A stretch of DNA of 64,000 nt from Mycolicibacterium pulveris (GCF_010725725.1 NZ_AP022599.1:806001-870000); one strand, 5' to 3'. Positions 48,766-57,524 are shown, counted from the stretch's first letter. Notes: generated by a model from the letters alone, not told the origin. A program made the numbers and translations.

Positions 48766-49254
48766 CTACCGGTGTCGATTCAGCAGCCAGATGTGCGTGG
48801 ACAGGGCGGTCGCGAACGCGCACCACGCCGGGTAGGGCGCGAGCACCAGCGCGTTCTTCCCGCTGACCGCGGTGGCCCTTCGCGTCAGATCCACGCTGCT
48901 CGCGGTCAACGCGGCCGCGGTCACCGCGGCCAACCCGAGTCGTCGCTGGTTGAAGAAGACCCACGACCAGCCCGCGTTGAGGATCAGGTTGATCGACAAC
49001 GCCGAGGCGAAGGCCGTGCGCCGGGCGTCGTCGGTGACGCCGCGGCTGTCATCGAGCGCCTGCGCGGAGACCAGGGCGATATCGGCGTAGAGCAACGGCC
49101 ATACCACCGGGAACACGGTGCTCGGTGGTTGGTAGGGCGGTTTGCGCAGCTTCTTGAACCACGATGACCGGGGGGTGCGCCCCGTGGCCGCACCGCCGAC
49201 GAGGGCGGTAGCGGTGACGGCGGCCGCAGCTGCCCCAAGTGTCTTGATACGCAA
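48766..49254 (-). CDS. TspO/MBR family membrane protein
   Basis: This 162-residue protein with five helices shows the TspO features KPPYQPPSTVFPVVWPLLY and GWSWVFFNQRRLGLA. These proteins bind porphyrins and cholesterol-like compounds and sense light or stress. A TTG at 49254 (MRIKTLGAAA) is the best start because CGGAG precedes it by five bases. A GGGTAT lies upstream (49308-49302) without a clear -35. Confidence 0.83.
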   Translation of the reverse strand: MRIKTLGAAAAAVTATALVGGAATGRTPRSSWFKKLRKPPYQPPSTVFPVVWPLLYADIALVSAQALDDSRGVTDDARRTAFASALSINLILNAGWSWVFFNQRRLGLAAVTAAALTASSVDLTRRATAVSGKNALVLAPYPAWCAFATALSTHIWLLNRHR

Positions 49255-49362
49255 GGCAACTCCGTTCGACGGCGGATTTCGGTGGGCACGGCTTGCGGAG
49301 AATACCCGGGCGGTACGCCTTCGACTCCTTCTCGTCGTGTGCCGTCCAGCACAAACGTAGCC

Positions 49363-49388
49363 GTTTAGCCCGCCGGGCGCACGGGAAC
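49363..49388 (+). promoter_or_regulatory. SigF promoter of csbD-like gene
   Basis: GTTT (49363-49366), 16 nt, GGGAAC (49383-49388). It gives a leader of about 75 nt. CsbD-type genes are typical general-stress sigma targets. Confidence 0.6.
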
Positions 49389-49471
49389 ACCACGAATGCG
49401 TGGGGAGACTCCCCCGTTCGGCCCGTTCAAGCGGGCAAGACCGATCCACCGTTTGAGGGGAAAGGCGACCA

Positions 49472-49708
49472 ATGACCGAGAAGAACAGCGGCCCTGAAGA
49501 AGGCATCAAGGGCGCCGTGGAAGACGTCAAGGGCAAGGCGAAGGAAGCGGTCGGCACCGTGACCGGTCGCGACGACATGGTGCGTGAGGGTAAGGCCCAG
49601 CAGGACAAGGCCGACGCCCAGCAGGACGCGGCGAAGAAGGAAGCCGAGGCCGAGTCGGCGCGCGGCGGTGCGAAGGCCGCCGAGGAGCGTCAGAAGTCCG
49701 AGCAGTAG
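49472..49708 (+). CDS. CsbD-family stress protein
   Basis: This 78-residue, highly charged protein follows the CsbD pattern: GIKGAVEDVKGKAKEAVGTVTGRDD, then a Glu/Ala/Lys-rich helix. The family is induced by general stress; biochemical role unknown. GGGGAAAGGCGACC before the ATG acts as ribosome site. A strong terminator follows. Confidence 0.88.
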   Translation: MTEKNSGPEEGIKGAVEDVKGKAKEAVGTVTGRDDMVREGKAQQDKADAQQDAAKKEAEAESARGGAKAAEERQKSEQ

Positions 49709-49747
49709 GGCTCACGAGCCCCAACGGACGACCCGAACGAACCCGAC

Positions 49748-49785
49748 AAAAGAGGCCCAGCCGATCGTCCGGCTGGGCCTCTTTT
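49748..49785. terminator. Strong intrinsic terminator after csbD-like gene
   Basis: A perfect 16-bp stem (49748-49763 with 49770-49785) with a 6-nt loop and TTTT on one side and AAAA on the other. It is symmetrical, so it can stop transcripts from csbD and from usfY. Confidence 0.92.
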
Positions 49786-49814
49786 GTTCTGTCTACTGTC
49801 TTGCGGGTCTTCGA

Positions 49815-50123
49815 CTAACTGCTGGGCCGCTGGCGCTGGGCATCGGGATGCTCTGAGTGCCAACGTTCTTCGATCTTTCGCACTCGCAAATGCTCGATCG
49901 CCAGCCAGCCGAGCGACACGATGAACAGGCCTGCAGAAATGCAGCCCAGCGTGACGCCCATGTTGTGGTGGGTGGTGGCGTGCGCGGCCAAGGCTGCAAC
50001 GAAGGCGACCAGCGCCAGGCCGAGCACCACCAGCGCCGGCATGTTCTTGCTGTCCTTCATGGTCTCGCCGGCGTGCGGACGCGTCGTACGTGAATGATCG
50101 ACAGGATCGTTCGGGCTTTTCAT
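49815..50123 (-). CDS. usfY: UsfY-like membrane protein
   Basis: This 102-residue protein has DPVDHSRTTRPHAGE at the N-terminus, two helices at about 29-48 and 55-77, and EHLRVRKIEERWHSEHPD at the end. This strongly resembles M. tuberculosis UsfY (upstream of sigF factor Y) as I recall it. A consensus SigF promoter lies 25-50 bp upstream. In M. tuberculosis usfY directly adjoins rsbW; here about 14 kb intervenes. Confidence 0.8.
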   Translation of the reverse strand: MKSPNDPVDHSRTTRPHAGETMKDSKNMPALVVLGLALVAFVAALAAHATTHHNMGVTLGCISAGLFIVSLGWLAIEHLRVRKIEERWHSEHPDAQRQRPSS

Positions 50124-50147
50124 GACTTCTCCTCTCCCGCCTAGAAC

Positions 50148-50173
50148 TACCCGACTACGCCGGTAAAGAAACC
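50148..50173 (-). promoter_or_regulatory. SigF promoter of usfY
   Basis: GGTTT (50173-50169), 16 nt, GGGTA (50152-50148) on the minus strand; among the best matches in the window. Confidence 0.8.
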
Positions 50174-50229
50174 GCCGATTTCACTGGTAGCGCGGATATT
50201 GATCTTCACGCGGCAGCTCGCCGGCGCGC

Positions 50230-50601
50230 TCATAGGCCGAACACCGACGGCCCGGAAAGCGACGGAACGCTCATCGTCAGCACCAGCAACATCAGCGTCA
50301 GCAGCAACCAGCCCGCGCCCTGCCACGGCCAGAACGACTCGCGCCTGCGCCACGCCTGATGTGTGCGGAAAAACGCAAACAAGGCGCCGAACAGCAGGAT
50401 GGCCGGCGCACCGAGCGTCAGCAGCGCGCGCTGCGGTGCGCCGCACGCCACGGTGTCAACGGTCGATCCCGAGCATGTGCTCAACCAGACGGCGGCGGTG
50501 ACCAGAAACGCCACCCCGATCACGCCGACGACCACCGTGTAGCGGACCGCGTCGCGCACGGTCGAATCGACGTGCCGTAATTCGCCTTGGTTCTGACGCA
50601 C
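50230..50601 (-). CDS. Conserved membrane protein
   Basis: This 123-residue protein has three hydrophobic helices (about 22-41, 56-79 and 96-114) and two cysteines in the STCSGSTVDTVACG loop. Position before usfY matches Rv3289c. Starts at GTG 50601; another GTG 10 codons later is possible. SigF-type promoter at 50657-50683. Function unknown. Confidence 0.75.
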   Translation of the reverse strand: MRQNQGELRHVDSTVRDAVRYTVVVGVIGVAFLVTAAVWLSTCSGSTVDTVACGAPQRALLTLGAPAILLFGALFAFFRTHQAWRRRESFWPWQGAGWLLLTLMLLVLTMSVPSLSGPSVFGL

Positions 50602-50656
50602 TACCGTTCTCCCGGTTCGCTGTTCACGGGCGCCGTCCGACGACGACGCGAAAATT

Positions 50657-50683
50657 GTTCCCGGCCTCTTGACCAGCTAAACC
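50657..50683 (-). promoter_or_regulatory. SigF promoter of the membrane protein gene
   Basis: GGTTT (50683-50679), 16 nt, GGGAAC (50662-50657) on the minus strand, squeezed directly after the PAS-ANTAR stop codon. Confidence 0.6.
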
Positions 50684-51364
50684 TCAGGATTGGACGCGAT
50701 AATGCGCGGTCAACAGCAATTTGTCGTAGGCGGACCGCGGCGGCAGTTCCTCGTCGTAGGTGAGCTCCAAAAAGTCCTTTGCGATTTGCTCGGCAAGGAG
50801 TCGCAGCTTCGTGTTGGTCTCCTGCGAGCGCCACTTGAGCAGCTCGAACGCCGACTCGGCGTTGATCCGGTACACGAGCATCAACATGCCCTTGACCTGT
50901 TCGATGACGCTGCGCGCCTCGGCGATCTCCGCGACCGCGGCGGTGACCATCTTGTTCTGACGCTCGGTCATCTCCGGCGTCACGTCCACGTAGAAGCCCT
51001 GGGTGCCGATCACTTCGCCGGCGTCGTCGAGGATCTGGTCGCCGACCACGACGACGTGATGTGTCTCGCCGTGGGTGTCGATGATCCGATGTCGGGTGGA
51101 GAAGACGCCGGCGGTGCGCTTGATCTCGTTCAGCGTCGCGGCCACCTGACCGTAGTCGTCTGGATGCTTGTGCGACAGCACCAGATCCGTCGTTGGCTCG
51201 ACCGTGCCCGGCTCGTACCCGTGCATTCGCTGTACTTGCGGTGACCATTCCCACCGCTCGTCGGCGAAGTAGAAGCGGAACCAGCCGACCCGGTGCGGGT
51301 CTCCGCCACCAAGGGCGTGTTCGACGGACGTCTGCCCATCGAAGTCGACCAGGTCATCAGCCAT
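50684..51364 (-). CDS. PAS-ANTAR domain sensor/regulator
   Basis: This 226-residue protein has an N-terminal PAS domain (WFRFYFADERWEWSPQVQRMHGYEPG through IGTQGFYVDVTPEM) and a C-terminal ANTAR helical bundle (VIEQVKGMLMLVYRINAESAFELLKWRSQETN). ANTAR proteins bind dual stem loops in RNA to prevent transcription termination. ATG 51364 begins MADDLVDFDG. Ligand of the PAS domain and RNA targets are not evident. Confidence 0.88.
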   Translation of the reverse strand: MADDLVDFDGQTSVEHALGGGDPHRVGWFRFYFADERWEWSPQVQRMHGYEPGTVEPTTDLVLSHKHPDDYGQVAATLNEIKRTAGVFSTRHRIIDTHGETHHVVVVGDQILDDAGEVIGTQGFYVDVTPEMTERQNKMVTAAVAEIAEARSVIEQVKGMLMLVYRINAESAFELLKWRSQETNTKLRLLAEQIAKDFLELTYDEELPPRSAYDKLLLTAHYRVQS

Positions 51365-51593
51365 GAATTGAAGGCTAACCCTGTCCAGGCAGATAGACAT
51401 CGGGCCTGGTCAACACTTCGCGAACTGGATAGGCGCCGGGGCGAGCGCAACACTATCGCGAGCCCAGCCCGTGGTGCGATCATGGACCGTGGGCTTTGTC
51501 GGCGAGCTCGTCGCGTCCGTCTGATGCGCCCATACCGCGGAGAGGTGAGGCTCCTGGCGATCTTCGAGATCGCACCAGTCAAGGAGGTTCCTG

Positions 51594-53006
51594 ATGCCTG
51601 TGGCACCGACGGATTCGCCGACGGCCGGACGCCGCTACCCCGACGAGTTCTTTTGGGGCACAGCCACAGCGGCCTTCCAGATCGAAGGCGCCTGGAACGA
51701 GGACGGCAAAGGCCCGTCGATCTGGGACACCTTCGGTCATGCCGGCAAGATCAGGGACGGTTCGACCGGCGACGTGACCGTCGACCACTATCACCGATAC
51801 CAACAGGACGTCCAACTGATGAAGGCGATCGGCGCGACGGCCTACCGATTCTCGATCTCGTGGCCCCGCATCTTCCCCGACGGCACCGGGCAGCCGAACC
51901 CGAAAGGTCTGGACTTTTATCGCCGCCTGGTCGACGAGTTGCTCGAAAACGGCATCGAGCCGTTCGCGACGCTGTATCACTGGGATCTGCCGCAGGCGCT
52001 GCAGGACAAGGGCGGATGGCAGTCGCGCGACACCGCCAAGGCGTTCGGCGATTATGCCGGCTACCTCGCCGCGCAGCTCAGCGACCGGATGCGGCACGTC
52101 TTCACGATCAACGAGTTCTCCAGCTTCGTGGAACTCGGATACGGGAGGGGCATGCTCGCTCCCGGTCTGCAGCTGCCTCCCGCTGGGGTCAACCAAGTTC
52201 GTCACCATGCCGTTCTGGGCCACGGCCTTGCCGTCCAGGCGATTCGCGCTCAGGCCCGCGCCGGGACCAAAGTCGGGCCGGCGGAACAGATCATCGGCAC
52301 AGCTCCCATCATCGAGACGCCCGAGAACATCCGGGCCGCCGCGACCGCATTGCGGGACTTCAACGCGGGCTACATGACCGTGATGATGGAGGGCCGTTAC
52401 CCCGACGCGTTCCTCACCGGGCACGGGGCGGACGCGCCGAAGTTCACCTCCGAGGACCTGCAGATCATCGGTAGCCCGGTGGACTTCATCGGCACGAACA
52501 TCTACATGGTCCACGCCTTCGTCCAGGCATCCGACTCCGAGCCCGGGTACGAAGTGGTCGCGGGAAGCTCCATGGTGCCTCCGCCGGCGCGGCCCTATCA
52601 GCCGGCACATGCCCGCGCCCAGTATCCGAACTCAGAAATCGCGTTGAGGCTCAGCCCGGAGTCGATGTACTGGGGGACGCGCCTGCTGGTCGACGTCTGG
52701 AACGCCAAGGAGATCTTTATCACCGAGAACGGCATGCCGACGACCGCCGAGGAGGACGCCGAGGGGTTCGACACCGGCCGCATCATCTGGCTGCGCGCTT
52801 ACCTGACAGAGCTACAGCGGGCGACCGCCGACGGGGTGCCGGTGCGTGGCTACTTCCACTGGAGCCTGATGGACAACCTCGAGTGGGGCGCGGGCATGCA
52901 ACCGAAGTTCGGGCTCTATCGCGTCGACCTTGCCACCCAGCAACGGATTCCGAAACTCAGCGCCACGTGGTTTCGCGAAGTCGCCCGCCACAACGCCGTC
53001 GTGTAG
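51594..53006 (+). CDS. Glycoside hydrolase family 1 beta-glucosidase
   Basis: This 470-residue, presumably cytosolic retaining beta-glycosidase has the N-terminal signature FFWGTATAAFQIEGAWNEDGKG, acid/base Glu174 in TINEF and nucleophile Glu378 in ITENG; SLMDNLEWGAGMQPKFGLYRVD is the family end motif. The acid/base box is usually NEP, here NEF. AAGGAGG precedes the ATG by six bases. No signal peptide. Confidence 0.93.
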   Translation: MPVAPTDSPTAGRRYPDEFFWGTATAAFQIEGAWNEDGKGPSIWDTFGHAGKIRDGSTGDVTVDHYHRYQQDVQLMKAIGATAYRFSISWPRIFPDGTGQPNPKGLDFYRRLVDELLENGIEPFATLYHWDLPQALQDKGGWQSRDTAKAFGDYAGYLAAQLSDRMRHVFTINEFSSFVELGYGRGMLAPGLQLPPAGVNQVRHHAVLGHGLAVQAIRAQARAGTKVGPAEQIIGTAPIIETPENIRAAATALRDFNAGYMTVMMEGRYPDAFLTGHGADAPKFTSEDLQIIGSPVDFIGTNIYMVHAFVQASDSEPGYEVVAGSSMVPPPARPYQPAHARAQYPNSEIALRLSPESMYWGTRLLVDVWNAKEIFITENGMPTTAEEDAEGFDTGRIIWLRAYLTELQRATADGVPVRGYFHWSLMDNLEWGAGMQPKFGLYRVDLATQQRIPKLSATWFREVARHNAVV

Positions 53007-53068
53007 TCGTAGGGACTCGCCTCGACGCGTTGTCCGCTGATGTCGGCGCCCATGCTTACCATCCGGCT

Positions 53069-53623
53069 GTGAGGTTGCGGCTGTACTTGCTCACGGGTGT
53101 CGTCGCCGGCGTCGGCACATATCTGCTCGGCCTCGACGTCGGCTGGAGCGTGGCCGTCGGCGTGGCCGCACCGCTGGTCGTGGCGGCAGCGCCGGCGTTC
53201 CTCGCCGGTACCTTGGCCGGGCTGCGGACCCCGCACGATCCCGCCGAAGCCATGTCCGGCACCGAGTTCGAGGACCACGTCGCGCGGATCGCGCGGTCCT
53301 GCGGGCTGCCGGTCATCATGACGTCGCTGACCGGCGACTGGGGCGTCGACATCATCGCCGGCAAGCGCCCGAACCGGCTGGCCATCCAGTGCAAGCGTCA
53401 GTCGCGCCCGGTCGGCGCCGCCGCCGTCCAGGAGGTGGTGGCCGGCGCCCCCATGCAGGACTGCGCCAAGACCATGGTGGTCACCAACAACGACTTCACC
53501 CCTGCGGCAAGGAAACTCGCGGAGCTGCACGGCTGCGAACTGGTCAGCGGCACAGAGCTGCGCCGGTTGCCCGCGACGATCCGGCGGCTCACGCTGCCCG
53601 CGGCCCCGACCGAGATCAGCTGA
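53069..53623 (+). CDS. Membrane-anchored Mrr-like restriction endonuclease
   Basis: This 184-residue protein begins with two hydrophobic helices (about 4-20 and 25-50), followed by an Mrr-type nuclease domain (PF04471-like): GTEFEDHVARIA (Glu66/68), DWGVDII (Asp94), IQCKR (Gln107, Lys109). This E...D-QxK set is the PD-(D/E)xK active site. Membrane-fused versions might cleave incoming DNA. The GTG at 53069 removes a poorly coding upstream extension. Ends by 8-bp overlap with lat, convergent. Confidence 0.82.
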   Translation: MRLRLYLLTGVVAGVGTYLLGLDVGWSVAVGVAAPLVVAAAPAFLAGTLAGLRTPHDPAEAMSGTEFEDHVARIARSCGLPVIMTSLTGDWGVDIIAGKRPNRLAIQCKRQSRPVGAAAVQEVVAGAPMQDCAKTMVVTNNDFTPAARKLAELHGCELVSGTELRRLPATIRRLTLPAAPTEIS

Positions 53624-54929
53624 GGGCGTCGCGCACAGCGCCGATCGCGGCGTCGATCTGCTCACGCGAAACGGTCAGTGCCGGGCGGAACCGCACTCCG
53701 GCCGGCCCGGTCGGCAACACGATCACCCGGCGGTCCCACAGTCCGCGGATCAGCGCGTCGCGCTGTGCCGCCGACGGCAGGCTGAACGCGCACATCAACC
53801 CGCGCCCCCGGACGTCGAGCACCCGACCGGGGAACTCGGCGGCCAGCTCCTCGAGCCGCGTGAGCAGGTATCGGCCCGTGTCGGCGGCCCGCGCGATCAA
53901 CCCGTCGGTTTCGATGACCTCCAGGATGCGCCGCGCCCTCACCATGTCGGCAAGGTTGCCGCCCCAGGTGGAGTTGAGCCGGGAGCTGACCGCGAAGACG
54001 TTGTCGGCGACCTCGTCGACCCGACCGCCGGCCATGATCCCGCACACCTGCGTCTTCTTGCCGAACGCCACGACATCCGGCGTCACCCCCAATTGCTGGT
54101 AGGCCCAGGCCGTTCCGGTCAAGCCGCATCCGGTCTGCACTTCGTCGAAGATCAACAACGCGTCGAACTCGTCGCACAGCTGCCGCATCGCCGCGAAGAA
54201 CTGGGGGCGCATGTGCCGGTCACCGCCCTCGCCCTGGATCGGCTCGACGATGAAACAGGCGATGTCGTGCGGGTTGGTCTCGAACGCCGCACGCGCCTGG
54301 GCGAGCGAACGGCCTTCTACCGCATCCATGTCCGCGCCCTTGCGCACGACGGGTGCGTCGATGCGGGGCCAGTCGAACTTCGGAAATCGGGCGACCTTGA
54401 CCGGGTCGGTGTTGGTGAGCGAAAGCGTGTAGCCGCTGCGGCCGTGGAACGCGCCGGTGAGGTGTAACACCTTGGTGCCCAGGCTCGCATCGATGCCGCG
54501 TGCCTCGTTGAGCCGGCTCTTCCAGTCGAACGCCACCTTCAGTGCGTTCTCGACCGCCAGTGCGCCGCCGTCGACGAAGAACAAGTGCGGCAGCGCGGGG
54601 TCGCCGAGCACGCGGACGAACGTGTCGACGAACCGTGCCATCGGGACCGTGTAGATGTCGGAGTTGCTGGGCTTGTTGACCGCGGCCCGCGCCAGCTCCG
54701 CGCGGAACTGCTCGTTGGCCAGCGCCGGATGGTTCATGCCGAGCGCGGACGACCCGAAGAACGTGAACATGTCGAGGTAACGCGCACCGGTGCGGGCATC
54801 GACCAGATAGGAGCCCACCGAGCGGTCAAGGTCGAGCACCAGATCCAGACCGTCGGTCAGCATGCTGCGGGCCAGCACCTCGTGCACGTCGGACGCGGCG
54901 ATGTCATGCCGCGCTAGAACAGCGGTCAT
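53616..54929 (-). CDS. lat: L-lysine epsilon-aminotransferase
   Basis: Lat transfers the epsilon-amino group of lysine to 2-oxoglutarate, yielding piperideine-6-carboxylate. The 437-residue class III aminotransferase has LIFDEVQTGCGLTG and the PLP-binding Lys in VVAFGKKTQVCG. Homologue of Rv3290c; known as strongly raised in persistence models of M. tuberculosis. A TACAGT -10-like element occurs 12-20 bp before the ATG in AT-rich sequence. Confidence 0.95.
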   Translation of the reverse strand: MTAVLARHDIAASDVHEVLARSMLTDGLDLVLDLDRSVGSYLVDARTGARYLDMFTFFGSSALGMNHPALANEQFRAELARAAVNKPSNSDIYTVPMARFVDTFVRVLGDPALPHLFFVDGGALAVENALKVAFDWKSRLNEARGIDASLGTKVLHLTGAFHGRSGYTLSLTNTDPVKVARFPKFDWPRIDAPVVRKGADMDAVEGRSLAQARAAFETNPHDIACFIVEPIQGEGGDRHMRPQFFAAMRQLCDEFDALLIFDEVQTGCGLTGTAWAYQQLGVTPDVVAFGKKTQVCGIMAGGRVDEVADNVFAVSSRLNSTWGGNLADMVRARRILEVIETDGLIARAADTGRYLLTRLEELAAEFPGRVLDVRGRGLMCAFSLPSAAQRDALIRGLWDRRVIVLPTGPAGVRFRPALTVSREQIDAAIGAVRDALS

Positions 54930-54996
54930 ACGGCGATTTTACTGTATATTTTCTGTTCTTACCGCTGTGACACCGGATATATTCCTGTCGTGTGGC
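54930..54996 (-). promoter_or_regulatory. AT-rich promoter region of lat
   Basis: This 67-bp gap between lrpA and lat is markedly AT-rich, with overlapping ATATAC and TACAGTAAAAT on the minus strand. It is a likely LrpA-controlled promoter of lat, by inference from the neighbouring regulator. Confidence 0.5.
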
Positions 54997-55476
54997 TTAC
55001 GGGACGTGCTGACGTCCGTCGTAGAAGGTCTGCAGGATGACGGTGCTTCTGGTGCGGACATTGGCCGCGGTGCGGATCTGTTGCAACAGGTCCTCGAGGG
55101 CGCGGGCCGAGCTGACCCGCACCAGCAGCACGTAGCTCTCCTCGCCGGCCACCGAGTGGCAGGCCTCGATTTCCGGTATGTGCTCCAGCCGGGCAGGCGC
55201 ATCATCGGGTTGGGACGGATCGAGAGGGGTGATGGCGACGAACGCCGACAGCTGGTGCCCGATGGTTTCGGGGTCGATCCTGGCCTGGTATCCGGTGATG
55301 ACGCCGCGGGCCTCCAGGCGGCGCACCCGCGACTGCACCGCCGACACCGACAAGCCGGCGCTGGCTGCCAGATGCGCCAGCGTCGCGCGGCCGTCGGCGA
55401 CCAATTCGCGCGCCAGAATGCGATCGATTTCGTCCAACTGCACCGTTTCGTGCGGGTGTTCGTCGAGTTCACCCAT
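54997..55476 (-). CDS. lrpA: Lrp/AsnC-family regulator
   Basis: This 159-residue regulator has an N-terminal helix-turn-helix (ARELVADGRATLAHLAASAGLSVSAVQSRVRRLEARGVITGY) and C-terminal RAM ligand-binding domain (FVAITPLD, VAGEESYVLLVRV). It likely senses amino acids such as lysine and controls lat and pcd. Homologue of Rv3291c. Confidence 0.93.
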   Translation of the reverse strand: MGELDEHPHETVQLDEIDRILARELVADGRATLAHLAASAGLSVSAVQSRVRRLEARGVITGYQARIDPETIGHQLSAFVAITPLDPSQPDDAPARLEHIPEIEACHSVAGEESYVLLVRVSSARALEDLLQQIRTAANVRTRSTVILQTFYDGRQHVP

Positions 55477-55548
55477 GGCCGCACTGTATCCGAGGCGGTG
55501 TCGGCGATCTGCCAGCCGTTCCTACGACCTCGACCCGAAGGCGCCATC

Positions 55549-57090
55549 ATGACCGACAGCCGAACCGTCCCGCTGCCCACCGCGGCCACGCTGAGCGCGA
55601 AAGTGCACGACGCGCTCAACGCCATGGGAGCATCCGTCGAACTCGGTGAGCCGACCGCACCGGGCCTGCACGCGAGCACCCCGATCACTGGAGACGTGCT
55701 CTACACCATCCCGGAGACGACGCCTGAAGAGGCCGACGCCGCCGTTACCCAGGCGGCGCGGGCGTTTACGACATGGCGCACCACGCCCGCCCCGGTGCGG
55801 GGCGCGCTGGTGGGTAGGCTCGCCGAACTGCTCGTCGAGCACAAGTCAGACCTGGCGACGCTGGTCACCGTGGAGGCCGGAAAGATCACCTCCGAGGCGC
55901 TCGGCGAGGTGCAGGAGATGATCGACATCTGCCAGTTCGCCGTCGGCCAGTCACGGCAGCTGTACGGCAAGACCATCGCTTCGGAGCGGCCGGGTCATCG
56001 GCTGATGGAGACCTGGCATCCGCTCGGGGTGGTCGGCGTGATCACGGCGTTCAACTTTCCCGTGGCGGTGTGGTCGTGGAACGCCGCGATCGCGCTGGTG
56101 TGCGGTGACACCGTGGTGTGGAAGCCTTCCGAGCTGACGCCGATGACCGCGGTCGCCTGCCAGGCGCTGCTGGAACGGGCGGCCGCCGACGTGGGCGCTC
56201 CCCAGGGGGTGAGCCGGCTGATAGTCGGCGGGCGGGAGATCGGCGAGCGGCTGGTCGACGATCCGCGGGTGGCGCTGTTGTCGGCCACCGGTTCGGTGCG
56301 GATGGGCCGACAGGTCGGCCCGCGGGTGGCGCAGCGGTTCGGCAAGGCGCTGCTGGAACTCGGCGGAAACAATGCCGCGATCGTGACGCCGTCGGCCGAC
56401 CTCGAGCTCGCGGTACGCGCGATCGTGTTCTCGGCCGCGGGCACCGCCGGTCAACGGTGCACCACCCTCCGGCGTCTGATCGTGCACTCTTCGATCGCCG
56501 ACGAGCTCGTCGACCGGATCGCTTCGGCCTTCCGGCAGCTGCCGGTCGGCGACCCGGCCGCCGACGGGACGCTGGTCGGCCCGCTGATCCACGAAACCGC
56601 CTACCGCAACATGTTCCGTGCGTTGGAGCAGGCGCGCAGCGACGGGGGCGAAGTCCTCGGCGGCGAGCGCCACAACTTCGGCGTGGGTTCGTACTACGTC
56701 TCCCCCGCGCTGGTGCGCATGCCCGCGCAGACGGAGTTGGTGCACACCGAGACGTTCGCCCCGATCCTCTACGTGCTCACCTACGACGAGCTCGACGAGG
56801 CGATCGCGTTGAACAACGCCGTACCGCAGGGGCTTTCGTCGTCGATTTTCACCACCGACCTCCGGGAGGCCGAGCGGTTCCTGGCCGCCGACGGTTCGGA
56901 CTGCGGCATCGCCAACGTCAACATCGGCACCTCCGGCGCCGAGATCGGCGGCGCGTTCGGCGGTGAGAAGCACACGGGCGGCGGCCGGGAGTCCGGCTCG
57001 GACGCCTGGAAGGCGTACATGCGCAGGGCCACCAACACGATCAACTACTCGAGCGAACTACCGCTGGCCCAGGGCGTGCACTTCGGCTAG
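55549..57090 (+). CDS. pcd: Piperideine-6-carboxylate (aminoadipate semialdehyde) dehydrogenase
   Basis: Oxidises the Lat product to alpha-aminoadipate. The 513-residue aldehyde dehydrogenase has Asn169 in FNFP, Glu270 in LELGGN and catalytic Cys304 in GQRCTT. Divergent from lrpA across 72 bp. Homologous position to Rv3293; Rv3292, between them in M. tuberculosis, is missing here. Confidence 0.92.
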   Translation: MTDSRTVPLPTAATLSAKVHDALNAMGASVELGEPTAPGLHASTPITGDVLYTIPETTPEEADAAVTQAARAFTTWRTTPAPVRGALVGRLAELLVEHKSDLATLVTVEAGKITSEALGEVQEMIDICQFAVGQSRQLYGKTIASERPGHRLMETWHPLGVVGVITAFNFPVAVWSWNAAIALVCGDTVVWKPSELTPMTAVACQALLERAAADVGAPQGVSRLIVGGREIGERLVDDPRVALLSATGSVRMGRQVGPRVAQRFGKALLELGGNNAAIVTPSADLELAVRAIVFSAAGTAGQRCTTLRRLIVHSSIADELVDRIASAFRQLPVGDPAADGTLVGPLIHETAYRNMFRALEQARSDGGEVLGGERHNFGVGSYYVSPALVRMPAQTELVHTETFAPILYVLTYDELDEAIALNNAVPQGLSSSIFTTDLREAERFLAADGSDCGIANVNIGTSGAEIGGAFGGEKHTGGGRESGSDAWKAYMRRATNTINYSSELPLAQGVHFG

Positions 57091-57524
57091 CGCGTTTCCA
57101 ACGCCTTGGCGCAGCCGTCGAGGACGGCGAGGAAGCTCCACCGCAGCAGGCGCGAACTCACCGGTTCGAAGGCCTTTCCGCCCGACCAGACCGGGTGGGT
57201 GTACCTGGTCACCCAGTCGACGTGGGTGCCTGCGTCTGCGGGGCTGAACGTCAGCGTGCCCCCTTCGTGGACGAAACCCGGAACCGACCGCACGATGCGG
57301 TAGGAGTAGCTGCGCGGCGGGTCGAACGCCGTGTACTCCTCTTCGAACCAGATGCCCGCACCGGTCACGACACGCACCGCGCCCTTTCCCGGCTCCGACG
57401 ACCCCTTCGCCATCCTGGCGCCGAAGACCAGCGGCGCCGCCGTCAGGCTCTTCGGGTCGGCCAGCCAGTCGAATACGCGCTCGGGCTGAGCCGCGATGGT
57501 GCGTTCGACGTGCAATTCGATCAT
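57087..57524 (-). CDS. SRPBCC/polyketide cyclase-like protein
   Basis: This 145-residue helix-grip protein starts with MIELHVERTIAAQPERVFDWLADP and includes GTHVDWVTRYTHPVW. SRPBCC domains bind lipids or other hydrophobic ligands; real function unknown. It shares the CTAG stop with convergent pcd and lies 40 bp downstream of mceF. Confidence 0.85.
   Translation of the reverse strand: MIELHVERTIAAQPERVFDWLADPKSLTAAPLVFGARMAKGSSEPGKGAVRVVTGAGIWFEEEYTAFDPPRSYSYRIVRSVPGFVHEGGTLTFSPADAGTHVDWVTRYTHPVWSGGKAFEPVSSRLLRWSFLAVLDGCAKALETR

Noticed and set aside
49303..49330. SigF promoter for tspO
   Set aside because: A GGGTAT is present on the minus strand but the -35 position reads GGAGT; too weak to list as a promoter.
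54862..57090. 742-residue version of the aldehyde dehydrogenase
   Set aside because: The extension is antisense to lrpA and has no family similarity; ATG 55549 gives the normal size.
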